In this document: positions 1 through 13,389 of the stretch, piece by piece
Layout: each line of letters opens with the position of its first letter
Numbering within the stretch: the first letter of the stretch is position 1
Source: Neospora caninum Liverpool
Taxonomy: Eukaryota; Apicomplexa; Conoidasida; Eucoccidiorida; Sarcocystidae
Reading direction: 5' to 3'
Assembly (NCBI RefSeq): GCF_000208865.1
Contig: NC_018391.1
Location: 1,178,001-1,242,000 of the forward strand
Length of the DNA stretch: 64,000 nucleotides
Program-made: the position numbers and the translations under genes
Notes under the pieces: generated by a model
What the model was told of the DNA's origin: nothing
The model's database searches: none
Seen by the model: only the letters and a program-made list of their open reading frames with translations

Positions 1-1031
1 AGGGTCACTCTACATTTGTTTGGGAGTTTGGAGACGCTAACATCCAGGCACAAATATCCGTAACTGTGTGCACAGATGCATCGATGGAGATATGCATCTA
101 AAACCACATACCTTTATATCTATCTAAGTAGACATATGTACATATATATATATATATATATATTTTACATATATTTTATATATATAAACCAAATGGATGA
201 CTGCGTGTATCCTAGATGGGAAATGCTTTTAGATTGTGGAAAAACCAAACACATATGGCACAGCAATCTTTTTCTCTCGCGCGAGCTCGTGTGTTTGCGT
301 GACTCACTGGGAGACGGGGCTCAGGAATCTTCATGTCTTCGAGAGGATCCAACAGAGGAATGCCGCCTTCGGGCTGAAGGAAAAGAACGCGCAGTGGATT
401 CCGAGACATACGGACGCGAGAAAAAGGAAAGAACGGCGACGCTCGAGAGACGCGACAACTGGTGAAAGAGAGACTGCGAGATGTCTGGAAGCAGGGCGTG
501 GCTCTTGAGACGCCGCAGATCGTTCGGAAGCGAAGAAGAACATGCAAGCATGCAACAAGACAACCCTCGGGCGAACCGCTGTGCAGCGCGTCAACTCGAC
601 GAGACGAACCTCGAAGCGTTTCTCGACTTTCTTGAGCTGGAAATGGAGCGAGCGACGCGCGTCTCCCGATCGAACATCGACGCCCACGGGCAACGTCATT
701 CGGCATTTGCTGATGCTGCGAATGGACGAGATCGTAAAGGGAACAACCTGCCAAAAGACAGAAGGAGACAAGCCAGGAAAACGACCAAAATGAAGAGAAG
801 CAAGACAGTCAAGCGGCAGCTACACCTTCGCGAAACCCCGACAAAATTTGAACTCCCAAAGACACACCACGGGTTGAAGAGAAGGAACGACAAATCCACA
901 ACGGACACAACCCACAACACATAAAACTGAACACGTCCTTTGCCGCGCATTTGACCCTTCTACCGCTTGCTATACACGCTAACTCTACCCCACATCCACA
1001 CATCCAATACCTTTGTACACGTAATCACATT

Positions 1032-1069
<38 letters not shown>

Positions 1070-1770
1070 TATGAATCCATTTCTGAATAGATCTGTGACT
1101 GAAATTTATGTTTTTCGAGATGAGAATCATTAGTTGGTTGCAGTGATGTATGTCTAGGTGAATCTCGCTCTTCTCCACAGAAGGGGTTATCAGCATTTGA
1201 TTCCAAGTTGCTCCTCTCGTTTTCTCTCACAGCGCCGCGTCCATGCCTCGTCCGAACGCGCTCTGCCAGCAACTCAAGCGAGGACGTTTTCCTGCGTCTG
1301 AGTCTTAGTTCTGTCAATTAGACAAAGAGAGAAACCCCTGGCTCTCACCGCGAGAACGTAGTCCTTTTTCTCGACGCCGTCCACATTCTTCGCAGGGCGC
1401 GGCTTCTCCGAGGACGCCACCGCTCCCGTGACTCCCTTGCCGTCTTCGTCGCGGATGCTCTCCGGGGCGCATGCAACCAAACAGTCGACGACGAGCTGTT
1501 CTGCAGGCCCTTCCATCACTGCGTTCGTGGATGGAACACAGCGGTTCGAGATCTGCGAACAAAACGACGAAATCGCATCCACGGCAAGCCTTGGCCGCCC
1601 TCGCCACTTGCTTCGCCTTCAGACGCCGTCGGCAAAGCATGCAGATGCGACGAGAAATCGACCACGCGCATAGGAGATACGAAACCTGCGTTTCGATGGC
1701 CAATCTCTCCATACATGCAGATGCATCGGTACATGTACCTATATATACATATATCTACATATATGCACAC

Positions 1771-1811
<41 letters not shown>

Positions 1812-2505
1812 TCTATGTATATATATATATATGTATATATGTATATAAATATATGTATATGTATATATATATATGTATATATGTATATATATGTATATAT
1901 GTGTATTTGTATATATATATATATACATATATATATATGTATATATATATATGTATATATATGTATTTGTATAGGGACATGAATCACGAATAAGAAACCA
2001 ATACCTGAAGCTAGACATATAAGGGGACAACGACACGGGCAAGGGTTCCTGCTCTTCCTTTCTGCGGCACCTTCTCGCCGCGCTGGGTCTTGATCTCCCT
2101 CTCTTCTTCCATCTCTGTGCTCGTGCTTGGAAGCTCTTTCTGTCTTTTCGGGAGCCTACGCAGGCCCCAAGACCGCTCGCGAACGCGCGTCGCCCGGCAG
2201 GAACAGCCTCGGACACGGAGAAATCGAGACGCGAGGCGACCCGAGAAGAGCGCGTTGCGAGGCGAAAACGACAGCAGTGCCCGGTTGGCTTACTTTGCTG
2301 AGGCAGGTAGCCCATCCCCAGTCGGTGCCGTTCTCTTCCACGAGCCTAACGATGCGACCCGCTTGCAAGTAGCGAAGAATGTATCTTTCTTGCATCGCCA
2401 GATTTCTCAGCTCCTTTCCCAATCCTGCAAGATCGTGTTTGAGCTCGTAATACTCGCAAACAGCCTGCCAGGACAAACCACACACGCACTCTCTCTGATG
2501 AATTC

Positions 2506-2548
<43 letters not shown>

Positions 2549-2999
2549 AGTGGGGTTGCCTACGTAAATGCATGTGCATGCACAGGCCATAAATACGTAT
2601 TCGTGTTGTACTGATGTAGGTGCTGAAGTACACTGCGTCTGTGAGAAATTCGTGGGGAGGTGTACATGTGCTAGTGTTTAGGACTGTTTCTCGTGCCAGG
2701 CCGCGCGTGTGTGTCCATGCGTTTTTGCCGATCTAGATTTTCTTGTGAAAGCATGAACCCAGTCCTTCTTTCCTTGACGGAGCGAGGCCGTCACAAGAAA
2801 GCAAGGTCGCCTCGCCAACGGAAAACGAAGAAATTAATACCATATATATATATATATATATATAGGCGACCTCGATACAAGCATTCGCATACCTGCACTA
2901 GAATTTCCGAATACGCATTTGGATCCATGTGACGCATATATATATATATATATATATAGACATCGGACACCCACAGGATGGTAGACCGGCATTCGGCCC

Positions 3000-3040
<41 letters not shown>

Positions 3041-6000
3041 CATGTGTGTATAACCATACTGGGACTCTGTATATGCATATATGCAGATAAATAGATTGGT
3101 GGGTGTCTGTGTGTTTATCTAAGTGTGTCTTGGAAGCGCCTGAGGCCGTATCAGTGATCGTTCAGAGCAGCTCCGGTCCCTGCGTTTGCTTTTCCAATTT
3201 GAAGACTCACTGCCTCGACGTCGAAAGAGGGTCTGTCCTTCTCGTCGACGTCCGCGAGGGCGTGAATTTCCCGGACCTTCTTCACCTCCTCTTCGAGTTC
3301 TTCCTTCTCCTTCTCCAAATGGAGCGCTTTTCTGTTTCTTTGGAACTGAGAAACCGTGACAGCAAACGGCAGAGGACACGCGGAACTGACGAACAAGACG
3401 CCACACCGCCGAACGTTGTGTGTCCACTTCAAACTGATTTCCATCTTCTCTCATCGTCTCTCCGTTCTCTGTTTCTTTCCTGTTCTCTGCTCTCCCTCTG
3501 CTCCCGTCCACGGCTGCGCTCGCCCGCTCCTCTCCCGGCTGGCGCGCCTTCGTCCTCGTTCGTCTCTCCGGTCTTTCCAGCTCTTCGCTTCACGCTCTTC
3601 TTTCCTGTCGTCGCGGCGCCTCACCCGCCCTCAGCTCCGCTGAGTGTGTTTGGAGTCTCTGCATTCGGGTTCTTACGTGCGCGAAGGAGCGCGTGATCAT
3701 GAATGTGGGGTTTGCGTCTTCGATGCGGAAGAGATTCAACAGCATGTTGAACCCTAGGTGGAAGGTGGAGATGAGCGGAGCGCCTTGCCCCATAAACAGC
3801 TGCTTCGCCTCTTCAGGGTCAACTTGTTCGTCAAACATGATGATGACAATGCCTGCAAAAACTCGCACAGAGAACGCAGTTCGCGGCGGCCTCTCCAGAC
3901 GCGCGCCACGACACCGGAGAACGGAACTGCGGAAAAGCAAAGACGCCAAGAAACAAAGGCTGCCGCGCTCTCAGCTCCGCCACGCCGAAGACCCGCAGCC
4001 AGAAACCCAGAGCGAGAAGGGGCGACACAGCAAAAGAGGGCCAGGACGAGAAAACGAAGGGGGGAAGACAGAGAGAAAACGAAGGGGGGAAGACAGAGAG
4101 AAGACGAGCGGAGGAAGACAGAGAGAAGACGAAGGGGGGAAGACAGAGAGAAAACGAAGGGGGGAAGACAGAGAGAAAACGAAGGGGGGAAGACAGAGAG
4201 AAAACGAAGGGGGGAAGACAGAGAGACAACGAAGGGGGGAAGACAGAGAGAAGACGAACGGAGGAAGACAGAGAGAAGACGAGCGGAGGAAGACAGAGAG
4301 AAAACGAAGGGGGGAAAACAGAGAGAAGCCGAACTGAGGAAGACAGAGAGAAAACGACCGGAGGAAGACAGAGAGAAAACGAAGGGGGGAGAAGAGAAGG
4401 CGCGGAGATCCGGTTCTTCTCGCAAGGCGCCGCTCGCCGTGGCAGCCACGCTGCGTTCGCGAAGAGACGGATCGAGCCACGGAGCGGCGAACAGAGAAGA
4501 AACGCGAGACGCTTCATCTCCCCCCTCAGAGGTACCGCTCCCCGCACTGAGAAGATTCTCGACTTCGAGACACAGGAAACAAAGCGAAACGAATGGCTCG
4601 GAACCGGAACCCAGAGAGAGACAGAGGAAGGAACCACGAAGAGCGAGAGGACGAGCGAGAGGAAACGCTCCGGTTGTGGAGAGTTGCGCGGTATTTCGAG
4701 CATGGAGTCGACTGTGCAGAATTCCGTTTTCGAGAGTCGCGTGGTTTTGCTTTCGCGAAGAGCGCCCTTTCGCACCTCTGTCATCGAGGCCACGGCGGCC
4801 CGCACGCCCGGCCATCTGTATGTACTCCCCAGAGTTGACAATGCGGTATTCCTGGCCGTCGAACTTTCGAATTGCAGTGAAAATGACCGTTTTTGCCGGC
4901 ATGTTCACCCCCATGCTAAAGGTTTCTGTGCTGAAGAGAACCCGCAGCAGAGACTCCTGAAACCAAAAGACGCGACACCAGTTCCAGTCGAAATAAAGCT
5001 CAAAGCTACAGACTGCTCGTACGCAGAAAGGTTAATTAAAAAGCATGCAGCGCGGAGATTCGACTGAGCCCAGTGTCGGCAGAGATACAGAGACAGACAC
5101 AGATAGAGATAGACACAGATAGAGATAGACACAGATAGAGATAGACACAGATAGAGATAGACGTAGATACAGATAGACAAGGGTAAAGATAGACACAGTT
5201 AGATATAGACACAGATACAGGTAGAGACAGAGGGAGATAGAGATAGAAACCCCTGGTATGTATGGATAATACTCGACTCTTCTATAGTTTAACCGCTACT
5301 GCTGGGACTGTATATTATGTACTTACGGTAGTACTATCAAGCCTCTTCTTATATAGGTAGATCCGAGAGCTACAGATAGGCAGAGACGTGGCGTATGAAC
5401 TTGCGGCGAGGCGCATGTGATTCATGGAGTGTCTCGATCGAGTTTCAGGGTTTTTTCAATCAGTGCTCGACACGCAATCCCGACAGAAGCGCGTCACATG
5501 TGGGGACGTAAGCTCGCCGAAAACGACGGCGGCATCGAGAGGGACAAACCAGATATCTGAACTCGGAACGTCCTCGGCCACAGACATTCAGACCCGGAGT
5601 TTGTAGCGACTCCCCAGTTGATTCACAGCATGGAAAGAACATCCGAGAAAGGAAAAGAGAAGGAGAGGAGAGAAGAGACAGGAGACCGCGAGGGGCGTAG
5701 TGAGAGAGAAAAAATGGGGAGACGAGCGAGTCGAATGGAAGACGTGTGCTTTCGCGGGACGACGGATATATCAAGAATCCACGAAGAGAATATGTAGAGG
5801 GAGGAGTTTGTGGAGAGAAGAGCGGCTGCACGCAACAGTGTCAGTGCGCTGGCTGTCTCGTGGAGGAACACCGTTCTCTTTTGGAGACCTGCCTTCGAAG
5901 CGAGTTCTCACCTGAAAAAGAATTTCAATCATTTCTTTGACGAACGGAAGAAGGCCTCCGTGGTGGATTCCTATGCCCCGTTTCAGCAACGGCAAAATCG

Positions 6001-9000
6001 ACTTCACCTGCAAGTAAAGAAACACACGACTCTGGGTGCGAGATCAAACCGAGAAGCACTTTTTTGACGCGCATCTCGGTACGCATCCAGTCCCCTGCCC
6101 ACACCTTTCAGTACACCTGAATGGGCAAACAAAAAGTGTTTTTAATGTGCATTTGATTGCGAATACATTACGGAGAATGCCAGAGACCCCAGAGCACATA
6201 TGTAAATATGCAGAGCTGACATATGAACACATCCACAGATATGCACATGTGACTGCACGTACGTGTATACGTGATTCCTTCTACACGTGGATCGAGATGT
6301 AAATAAACGCTTGCACGCAGATGTCACCACATAGCGATACACGTGCCCATACTTATGTACAGACGGACTGATATAAACATATATATACATATAGATATAG
6401 ATATACATGTACATATACCTAGATGTATACATAGATATACGTGTATATATATATATATATATACATAGATATACCTGTATATGTATATATATACATAGGT
6501 ATACACACATGTATATATATATATATATATATGCATATGCATGTATAAAGATATATACATAGGTATACATATATACAAGTATAGATAGATACAGATGAGC
6601 ATGGTAGATAAATCGATGGATGGAGATAGCGACGGGTTTCAAGAGAGTTGAGGCGTGAAGTAGTTTTTTTCTTCCTGAGGGGGCGTCTCTGTGAACAGTT
6701 TTCTCTGCGCTGTGCGGACCTGCGGAAGGTTGCGGTCTTCCTCTTCGAGGGTTTCGAGGGCGTTGTTGAAGATTTCTTCAATGAGTTGTTTCTCCTCGTC
6801 AGTTGTGAGGTCTACGTTTCCCGAACCGCGCCCCGCGCTGTTTCCGCCGAGAAGGGCGGTCGCGTTCGCTTCACACTCTCGCTTCGAGAAACAGAAAATG
6901 ATGACGGGCGTGTACTGACGCGCGTGGCACATGAGCACCAGCTTTTCGATGCTCGACCGGTTTCGCGCTCGCCCTCGACGCTGCATCTGAAATCAAATAC
7001 ACACCAGAAACGCCTGTCCAGGAACGCGCTGCCGCCTAGAAAACCGGCACCGACCAGTTGTGTGAAAGACGCATGCGGCGAAAGCGAACCGGAGAGAGAC
7101 GACAAACACGGAACTGCACAACGAAATGTGCGTGTCACAACGCGCCAAGCCAGGCATATCCCCATGAAAGATACACACACATGTATATATATATATATAT
7201 ATATGTATACACATATACATACATATATATATATATATGTGTGAGCGCTCTTCTCTCTCTGCTTTGGTTCGTTTTTAGGTTTGCGACGTGTCTCTCACGC
7301 ACTTGCTTGGTTTCCATCGCCTGTTCTTCGACGGTTTTGTGTAGGGTGGCGACAGCTTTGTGGAAGTTTTCTTCTCGGAAGACTTTTTTCTCGTCCATAA
7401 CGAGGTAGACACCCTCGCCGCCTGCCGGGAACATGTAGTGCTGCAGCGGCGTGGGCCGATAGTCCGTGTACAGCACGTGGCAAGGTTGGTGTTTGATGGC
7501 GGCAACCCACTCGGCGAATTCTCGCGCGTTTGGAATTGTGGCAGAAAGGAAGACGAACCGCATAGTTGCGGGGACCAGGACGATGCTTTCTTCCCATACG
7601 ACGCCGCGCTCGCGATCGCGCATGTAGTGGATCTCGTCGAATATAAGCCATTTCAACTCGTTGACCAAGTGCGAACCTCGGTAGAGCATCGAACGCAAAA
7701 TCTCAGTCGTCATGACCATGATGGACGCGTTCGGATGCAGAGTCACGTCTCCCGTCATCAGCCCCACGTTCTCGGCTCCAAAACTCTCCGACAAGTCTCG
7801 GTATTTCTGGTTCGACAACGCCTAGAGAGAACCACACCGAGAGCGCGCAAGGGCGGAAAGTGAGGAGGAACACGAAGCAGGCAAAAGGGACGCCTGCCGC
7901 TCGTGGTGGACAGAAAAAAGAAAGCGGTGCGGAGGACGAACGGCAGCGGTCGAGAACGACACGGAAAAAACTGAGAGAGAGAGAGCGTCAGAGGGAAAAG
8001 AGAGAAAGACCGCGGATGACGAGGTGGATGTACAGCGCACCGCCGTTTTGGAAAGAACAGAAACCCGCTAGTCTCAACGAATTCACTTCGGTTTACAGGC
8101 TGCGTCTCCCTCTCTTTGTTGATACCGTTTACCCGTCAGCGCCGGCTGCAACACTTGTCCTACTAGCCATCTCTAAATACGGCTCCACCAATCTCCACAC
8201 GTACAGATGAAATGAAGATGCATGTGTTGGATGTATTTGGTTCTGAAGAGAGATGTGCGAAATCGATTAGCATGACTCTAGAAAACGAGTGTATTTTGTA
8301 CAGACCCGAGAGATTCGTTCTGGATTTGGGAACACATCCATGTGCATGATCCTTGTCCTTGACGGGCATACAGATGTCCTTTCAAAGATACTGATGGGTA
8401 TATAAATAAATAAATATATATATATATATATACATATGTGTGTGTATGTGTGTGTGAGTATCACAGTGTCCAGATGCATACATCGTTAAGAGGGTGAGTC
8501 TGAGGAGTTTCCCGGCGCCTCCCGCTTACTTTGATGGGACTGGTGTACACGACGCGTTGTTTATCCCGAATACTCATGGCGATCGCGTACTCTGCCACAA
8601 CCGTTTTTCCCGCGGACGTATGCGCAGCCACCAAGACGCTTTCGCCCGCTTCCAGACACAGGACACTGCGTTGCTGGAACGCGTCGAGACGAAATTTATA
8701 CTGTCGCGCCGGCGTCCGCTTAACCCCGTTCTCGCCTTCGTTGGCTTGCGTGGCTGCTGCTTGTTCGTCGCTTTTCTCTGTCGGGCTGACGTTGTCCGCC
8801 TCCGTCTCAGAGGCCTCGTTTGCGGCCTTTTTCTTTTCAGCGGGTTCCGCCTGCGTTCGATACTCGGGAAGCGTCGTCTCAAAAGGGTAGTAGTGGAAGG
8901 CTGTCTCACAGTCGGCAGGCCGGATCACCTCGTGAGTGCAGTTCTTGTCAGACGCAAGAAGTTTCACTACCAAGCGCGTCTTCTGATCTTCCTCTCGAGA

Positions 9001-9378
9001 CTCGCTTTCTTCGTTTTCAGCTGGTTCTTCGTGGGCATCTGCCTCCCGTCGCCGGCGTTTCCTTCCTGGAAGAGCTGAGGCGTCTCCATCTGGAGACGCG
9101 ACTTCGTTTGGGGACTCCCCGCGAGAAGATTCTGTCTCCTTTCCGTTGCTTGCTTCCACAGACAGCCGCTGTCGTTTCCTCTCCACTTGCAGAGAAGCGC
9201 CTGCTTTCTGAACGGCTGGAGACGCTGAGAGAGAATCGTCCTGTTCCCCAACTTTCACATTCTCCGACTCCACAGAAGACTTCGGCCCCGAACGAGACAA
9301 GGAAGAGGAGGACGAAGAGGAAGCGGATGCATCCTCGCCCCCAAAGACGGCAAACAAATCGTCGACGGCGTCAGCCAT
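1..9378 (-). CDS. MTR4: MTR4/SKIV2L2-type DExH-box RNA helicase, C-terminus beyond the left edge
   Basis: Nuclear exosome cofactor that unwinds RNA in 3'-5' surveillance and rRNA/snoRNA processing. Exons: 9378-8530, 7821-7303, 6986-6720, 6007-5912, 4956-4776, 3852-3677, 3345-3211, 2464-2294, 1552-1349, 747-610, 373-308, giving 934 residues in phase. Motif I AHTSAGKT lies at about 252-259, DEIH in [12 protein letters not shown] at 345-348, SAT at 376-378 and motif [12 protein letters not shown] at 624-633. Then come the arch region and the family's LLDPLEDM block in the last visible exon. The first 200 residues are an acidic, serine-rich tail. The start at 9378 sits in a good context (CACCATGG). 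About 260 residues of C-terminal helical bundle should follow left of position 308, but bases 1-307 show no convincing coding exon, so they are read as intron. The acceptor of the 1552 exon is the least certain. Family assignment is firm: MTR4 rather than SKI2, from the LLDP block and SIEKLV context. Confidence 0.95.
1779..1972. repeat. Long composite (TA)n/(TATG)n array in an MTR4 intron
   Basis: Nearly 200 bases of TATATA interrupted by TATG and TATTTG steps, between the MTR4 exons at 2294 and 1552. Confidence 0.97.
2504..2548. repeat. (TA)n joined to (GA)n
   Basis: About nine TA units run directly into a dozen GA units, 40 bases before the acceptor of the MTR4 exon at 2464. Confidence 0.95.
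4056..4392. repeat. 25-bp minisatellite in an MTR4 intron, about 13 copies
   Basis: Unit AGACAGAGAG AAAACGAAGG GGGGA, with period exactly 25 where checked at 4141, 4166 and 4191. Units differ at a few sites (GACGAGCGGAGGA variants). It lies in the intron 3853-4775. The unit lacks stop codons in several frames on both strands, which creates 340-400 residue spurious frames. Confidence 0.95.
5085..5245. repeat. AGATAG/ACAGAT tandem repeat in an MTR4 intron
   Basis: Repeats of AGATAGAGATAGACAC with an 18-bp higher period in the first half, decaying to AGATAC and AGACAC variants. Lies in the intron between the exons at 5912 and 4956. Confidence 0.9.
5262..5366. other. Island of unusual composition in an MTR4 intron, possible organelle-derived fragment
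   Basis: After the AGATAG repeat comes about 100 nt of non-repetitive, moderately AT-rich sequence (ATACTCGACTCTTCTATAGT... and TGTATATTATGTACTTACGG) unlike the pyrimidine-rich introns around it. One plus frame reads [18 protein letters not shown], hydrophobic. I cannot match it to a specific mitochondrial gene or rRNA piece. Confidence 0.25.
6365..6580. repeat. Composite (TA)n array in an MTR4 intron
   Basis: TATATA blocks separated by TACATAGATATAC and TACATGTA steps, between exons 6720 and 6007. Confidence 0.95.
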
Positions 9379-12350
9379 GGTGACTCTCACCGGGGACAAG
9401 ACGGCCGTGACGGAGCTAGAAAAAGGGAGAAGAGAAAACGAGAGAAAAAAGAGGAGAGAGAATAGCAAGGGAAGGAGAGGGAACAAGAAAAGGAGAGAAA
9501 GCGACAGAAGAAAGGAGAGAGAAGGAAAGAATAAGAGAAGAAGATAATGCTGGAAGAGAGAAGACGCTTAGTGTTGCGATGCCACGCGAGGCATACCGAC
9601 AGAGAAGTGTTTGGGAACGACAGTCAGGGAGAAAACCAGAAGCATCCTCGCAAGAGATTCAGATTTTGCTGAATGAAAAACGGACGCGTGGAGAAACCTT
9701 CTTTCCCTCTCTGTGGGGTCTCTGCGAGAAAACAATCGACAAGAGAGAGACACTTGCTGGAGACAGCCGAATTTTGTCTCTGTTTTCCTGACCTTCTGAC
9801 CCGCGTTGCGTTTCTGAAAAAGGTTAAGGGGAAATCGAGAAAGCTCGCAAGCGCGTCGCCCTAAGGAGCCAGAAAGCCGTGTTTCGCGGGAAACGGTCTT
9901 GCAAGCTTTGGAAAGTTGTCAACCGCGCCTGGGCATGCAGAAAGGCCCCGTCAAGCTCTCGGTTGAAACCTGAGGGCGAGACGGGATCAAAAAGAAAGGC
10001 GCATTCCTTGTCCGCTAAAAAGGAGAGTAAGAGCTTGGATTTGTGCAAAGACTGTTCAAAGAAAGGGAGGTGGCGAGAAAGGAAAAAATTCTGCGCTTCT
10101 CGCGAAAAAACGCGAAATTTCGGTTTTTCTCCCAGCCGAGCTGGGTTTTGCTGTCTCTCTGCATGCACATCGTAAACTGCGACTCTTCTCAAAGAGACCC
10201 ATCAAATGAAACGCCGAGCGTAAAAGGCGAGGACTCTCGCCTTTCTTTGCCTCACGGTTTTCTTTACAGCACGAAAGAGACTCCCCCCTGGAAGCGAGAG
10301 GGAAACTCCTAAAACGCAGGCGAATTCACGGCGAAGAGCCAGCCGTGACAAAGCATCTCCACCGTCCACGTGTTCGAAACGTTTGGAGAGAAGGACCGCA
10401 GAAAAAAACAACCGAGAGGAAAGCCTCATGGGTCTCGAGTCGAAAAACCGTGTTCGCCTGGTCTTCTTTGATCCCCCCCTCTCCAGACGCCTGCCTTTAA
10501 GAAAGGATCCTAATCTCTTTTTTGAGTGTGTTTTTGCAGGGAAAACTTGTGTTCGAGAGTCTCTTTGAAATAGTGTATGCTTGCAGCCAGAACAAAAAAA
10601 AGTTGACTGAAAAGGAAACAGATGTGATTCCCGCGGGATTCGTCGGTGCGTCTCGACTGTCTGGAGGTACTAGAGAGGCAGTCGTCGAGTCGAACGAAGC
10701 CGTTCTGTCCAGCTGGGAAGCAAAGACACGTCCTCGAAAACAAACGTTTTTCTCACTCTCGAAAAACCCGCTCGTCTTGCGGATTTCATGGGGAGAAACC
10801 AAGTCTCACAGCTTCCCGACCTTTCCCCACGGGTACGTTCTACACTGTCTCTTCGCCACACAGCCTGTCCCCTGCTGGAGAGGCTGGGTCTTTCTTGGCG
10901 CTTCCTGACTTGCGAAAAAGGTCGGAAAAAAAGAGAAAGGGTGTCGAAACAAAGCGACACCGCTCCGCCAAAAATGCGAGAAACATTTCTAAAGGAAACT
11001 CGCGAGGCAGGGGCGCTGAGGCAGTCGCCCGTCGGCAGATCCCGGTTCCGTTTAGAAAAAAAAACGGAACCCGCAGTTTTGCCAGGGGTTCTCGAGAAAA
11101 CGGTTCAGAGAAAAGAACGTCTTCGTCTCGCTCGCCAATGTTTCAGGACGCAGTTCCTCCCTCAGGATGCGCCTCAAGCAGTGCAGCGGGCCCTCACGTG
11201 TCTCCGGCACCAGTCTCGCCTTGCTTCAAAACGCGTCATTCCAACGTCTGCTGTTGCTTGTAAATCTATCCTTGGAACTACACATATTTGTAGATACACC
11301 ATTCGAGGTACAAACATGTGTCCTCTATGCACATGGAGACACTCTCGCAGACAGGCGAGAGAGCATTCAAGTTACGTATCTCTATCTATATAACTCTATA
11401 TAACTAAAATATTCTTATTGAGTGCCAGCGATATCAAGACAAGGCGCTTTTATATTTCCGAATAGGACTGCATGCATCTAAATGTGTCATCTCCATTTGA
11501 AGCGCTCCCATGGTGCGCTGTTGCTGGAGTTTTGCAGTCGTCAGAAACCAGGCTCCGTGCGCGCGTGTTGGAGACGGGCCAAGAGAAATGCTATCTACAT
11601 TGGAGGTTCGAACGTCGTTTCCCGACTGAGCCGATCTCTATTTCCTAGAACCATACGGTTCCGTTTTCGTTACTGAATGTATCCGTTCAGAATTCGGCGG
11701 TGGGTCTGGGACAGATTCTTTCCCGAAGCAAGGCTGCCTCTCGTTTTCCTTTCTGTTTTGGTCTTTTCCTGTCCTTGTCTTGCGTTTGCTTGCCTCTGGG
11801 TCGGACCGTTGTCTCGCCTTTGTCTCAAGGCCTGTGCGTTTCCTCCGCTGACCGTTTTTCGAGGAAAATCCGACGAGTCCTTGAGAGCCCTGCCTGGCTC
11901 GCAACGCGCACATGTTCTGTATACTGTGAATGTGCATTTGCAACACGAGAGTTGAATTTGTTTGCATGCATGCGCTCGGCGTATTTCTCTCTCGCCATCG
12001 TGAGAATTTCTGTCGGAGGCAGATCAGCTTGTTCGTGACTATCTGGCCGCTTAGCCCCTCCCCCCCTGCCACTCGCCATGCATGCAAGCCAATTCAAACG
12101 GACTCGTTTTTGCAGATGCATATATTTGAAGAGTCTACAGGGCGATCCACACACCATTCGTGAATTGAGCGTGAAAGCGTCGAACTGAAGAGGCGGCACA
12201 GAGGGCCAGGGACTTCGAACGGGGACGCGTACAAGCATGCAGTCGACCGTTCTCATCGAAAACAAAATCGCACAGAGACACAGAAGCCCAAAAGCTGATT
12301 GAATCAGAACAAAATGGTCACGTATTCGGACCTACACAATGATATGCTAT

Positions 12351-12386
<36 letters not shown>

Positions 12387-12582
12387 ACATGCATACCTAT
12401 CGCTCTGTTTTTCTATGTATGTATATATAAGTATACATATGTAAACCCATGCATATATATATATATATATATGAATGCGTACCAATATACGTATTTTAGC
12501 ATTTATCTGTATAAGGATATATATGTATATCACTATACCTAGTAATACACAGCTTTTGTATACATCCGCATCATTTTATGCG
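9379..12582. other. Spacer between MTR4 start and MOCS1A end; MTR4 leader/promoter
   Basis: Head of MTR4 faces the tail of MOCS1A. The first 170 bases left of it (9400-9550) are a purine-rich tract on the plus strand, i.e. a pyrimidine-rich leader for MTR4. From 9.6 to 11.3 kb there are open plus-strand stretches without domain or family resemblance. TGCATGC words occur at about 11470 and 11965. A (TA)n array closes the spacer at 12352-12385. No RNA gene seen. Confidence 0.6.
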
Positions 12583-13340
12583 TCATCCGCCTATGCGAAT
12601 CATAGGTCTGTTTCTGTTGGCGTCTCTTGCGACGTTCAATATTCCTGCGAAGAACAGAGGCAACAAGTGAGGCGAGATGTTCTGCAACGGAGCGCAGAAG
12701 CACGACTTTTCCTGCGGCGTTGGACGGGGACTAGCATTGCAACAGCGAGAAAGCGAGAACGAGAACTTTCCACAAAGAGCGTCAAGAGAAATGAAGCATC
12801 GATTGCAAAGCGAAAAAAAGGAGGCGCCTACAGTTCCTGACGGGGCTGTACACGACATCGCCTCATCTGTCTCGCGTCATGCATCTTCTCCAGATTCAAT
12901 TCCACATGGAAAGAAAAAGTTTTTGGGTGCTCTCACAGACTCACGCGTCTTTCCTGTGAAAGTGCCACGCTCACCTCCGTGAGATTCTTTCTTCTCTCGA
13001 AGCGCCTCAGCAAAAATCTGCCTGAGTTTCGTTTCCTCGCTCGCCTCTCCACGGGAAACAGGAAACGAACAGTCGGCAGGGAAGGGACAGGACGGTCGCA
13101 AAGCTGGAAGGACAGAGAATTCCACGGGAGAAAAGAGACAATTTTTCAGATGCCCATCCGCCGTCAATCTGCGAAACGCGCACCAACCACACGACACAGA
13201 CCGCGCTTCCAGATAAGAGGAGAATTCAAAGCTAAAATGCTCTCTCAACTGACAAACGAAGACCATCGATGCTCATCCATAAATACATATATATATATAT
13301 ATATATACATACCTATACCCTTATATATACACGTCTATAT

Positions 13341-13389
<49 letters not shown>

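Noticed and set aside
1715..1993. [12 protein letters not shown] frames over the TA arrays, here and at many other sites
   Set aside because: Pure microsatellite translation; no coding potential.
4056..4392. CRISPR-like regular repeats
   Set aside because: The copies are contiguous without unique spacers and the genome is eukaryotic; it is a minisatellite.
3754..4960. Two long overlapping frames (386 residues minus, 400 residues plus) rich in [12 protein letters not shown] or [10 protein letters not shown]
   Set aside because: They are translations of the 25-bp intronic minisatellite; only the first 60 residues of the minus frame are a true MTR4 exon.
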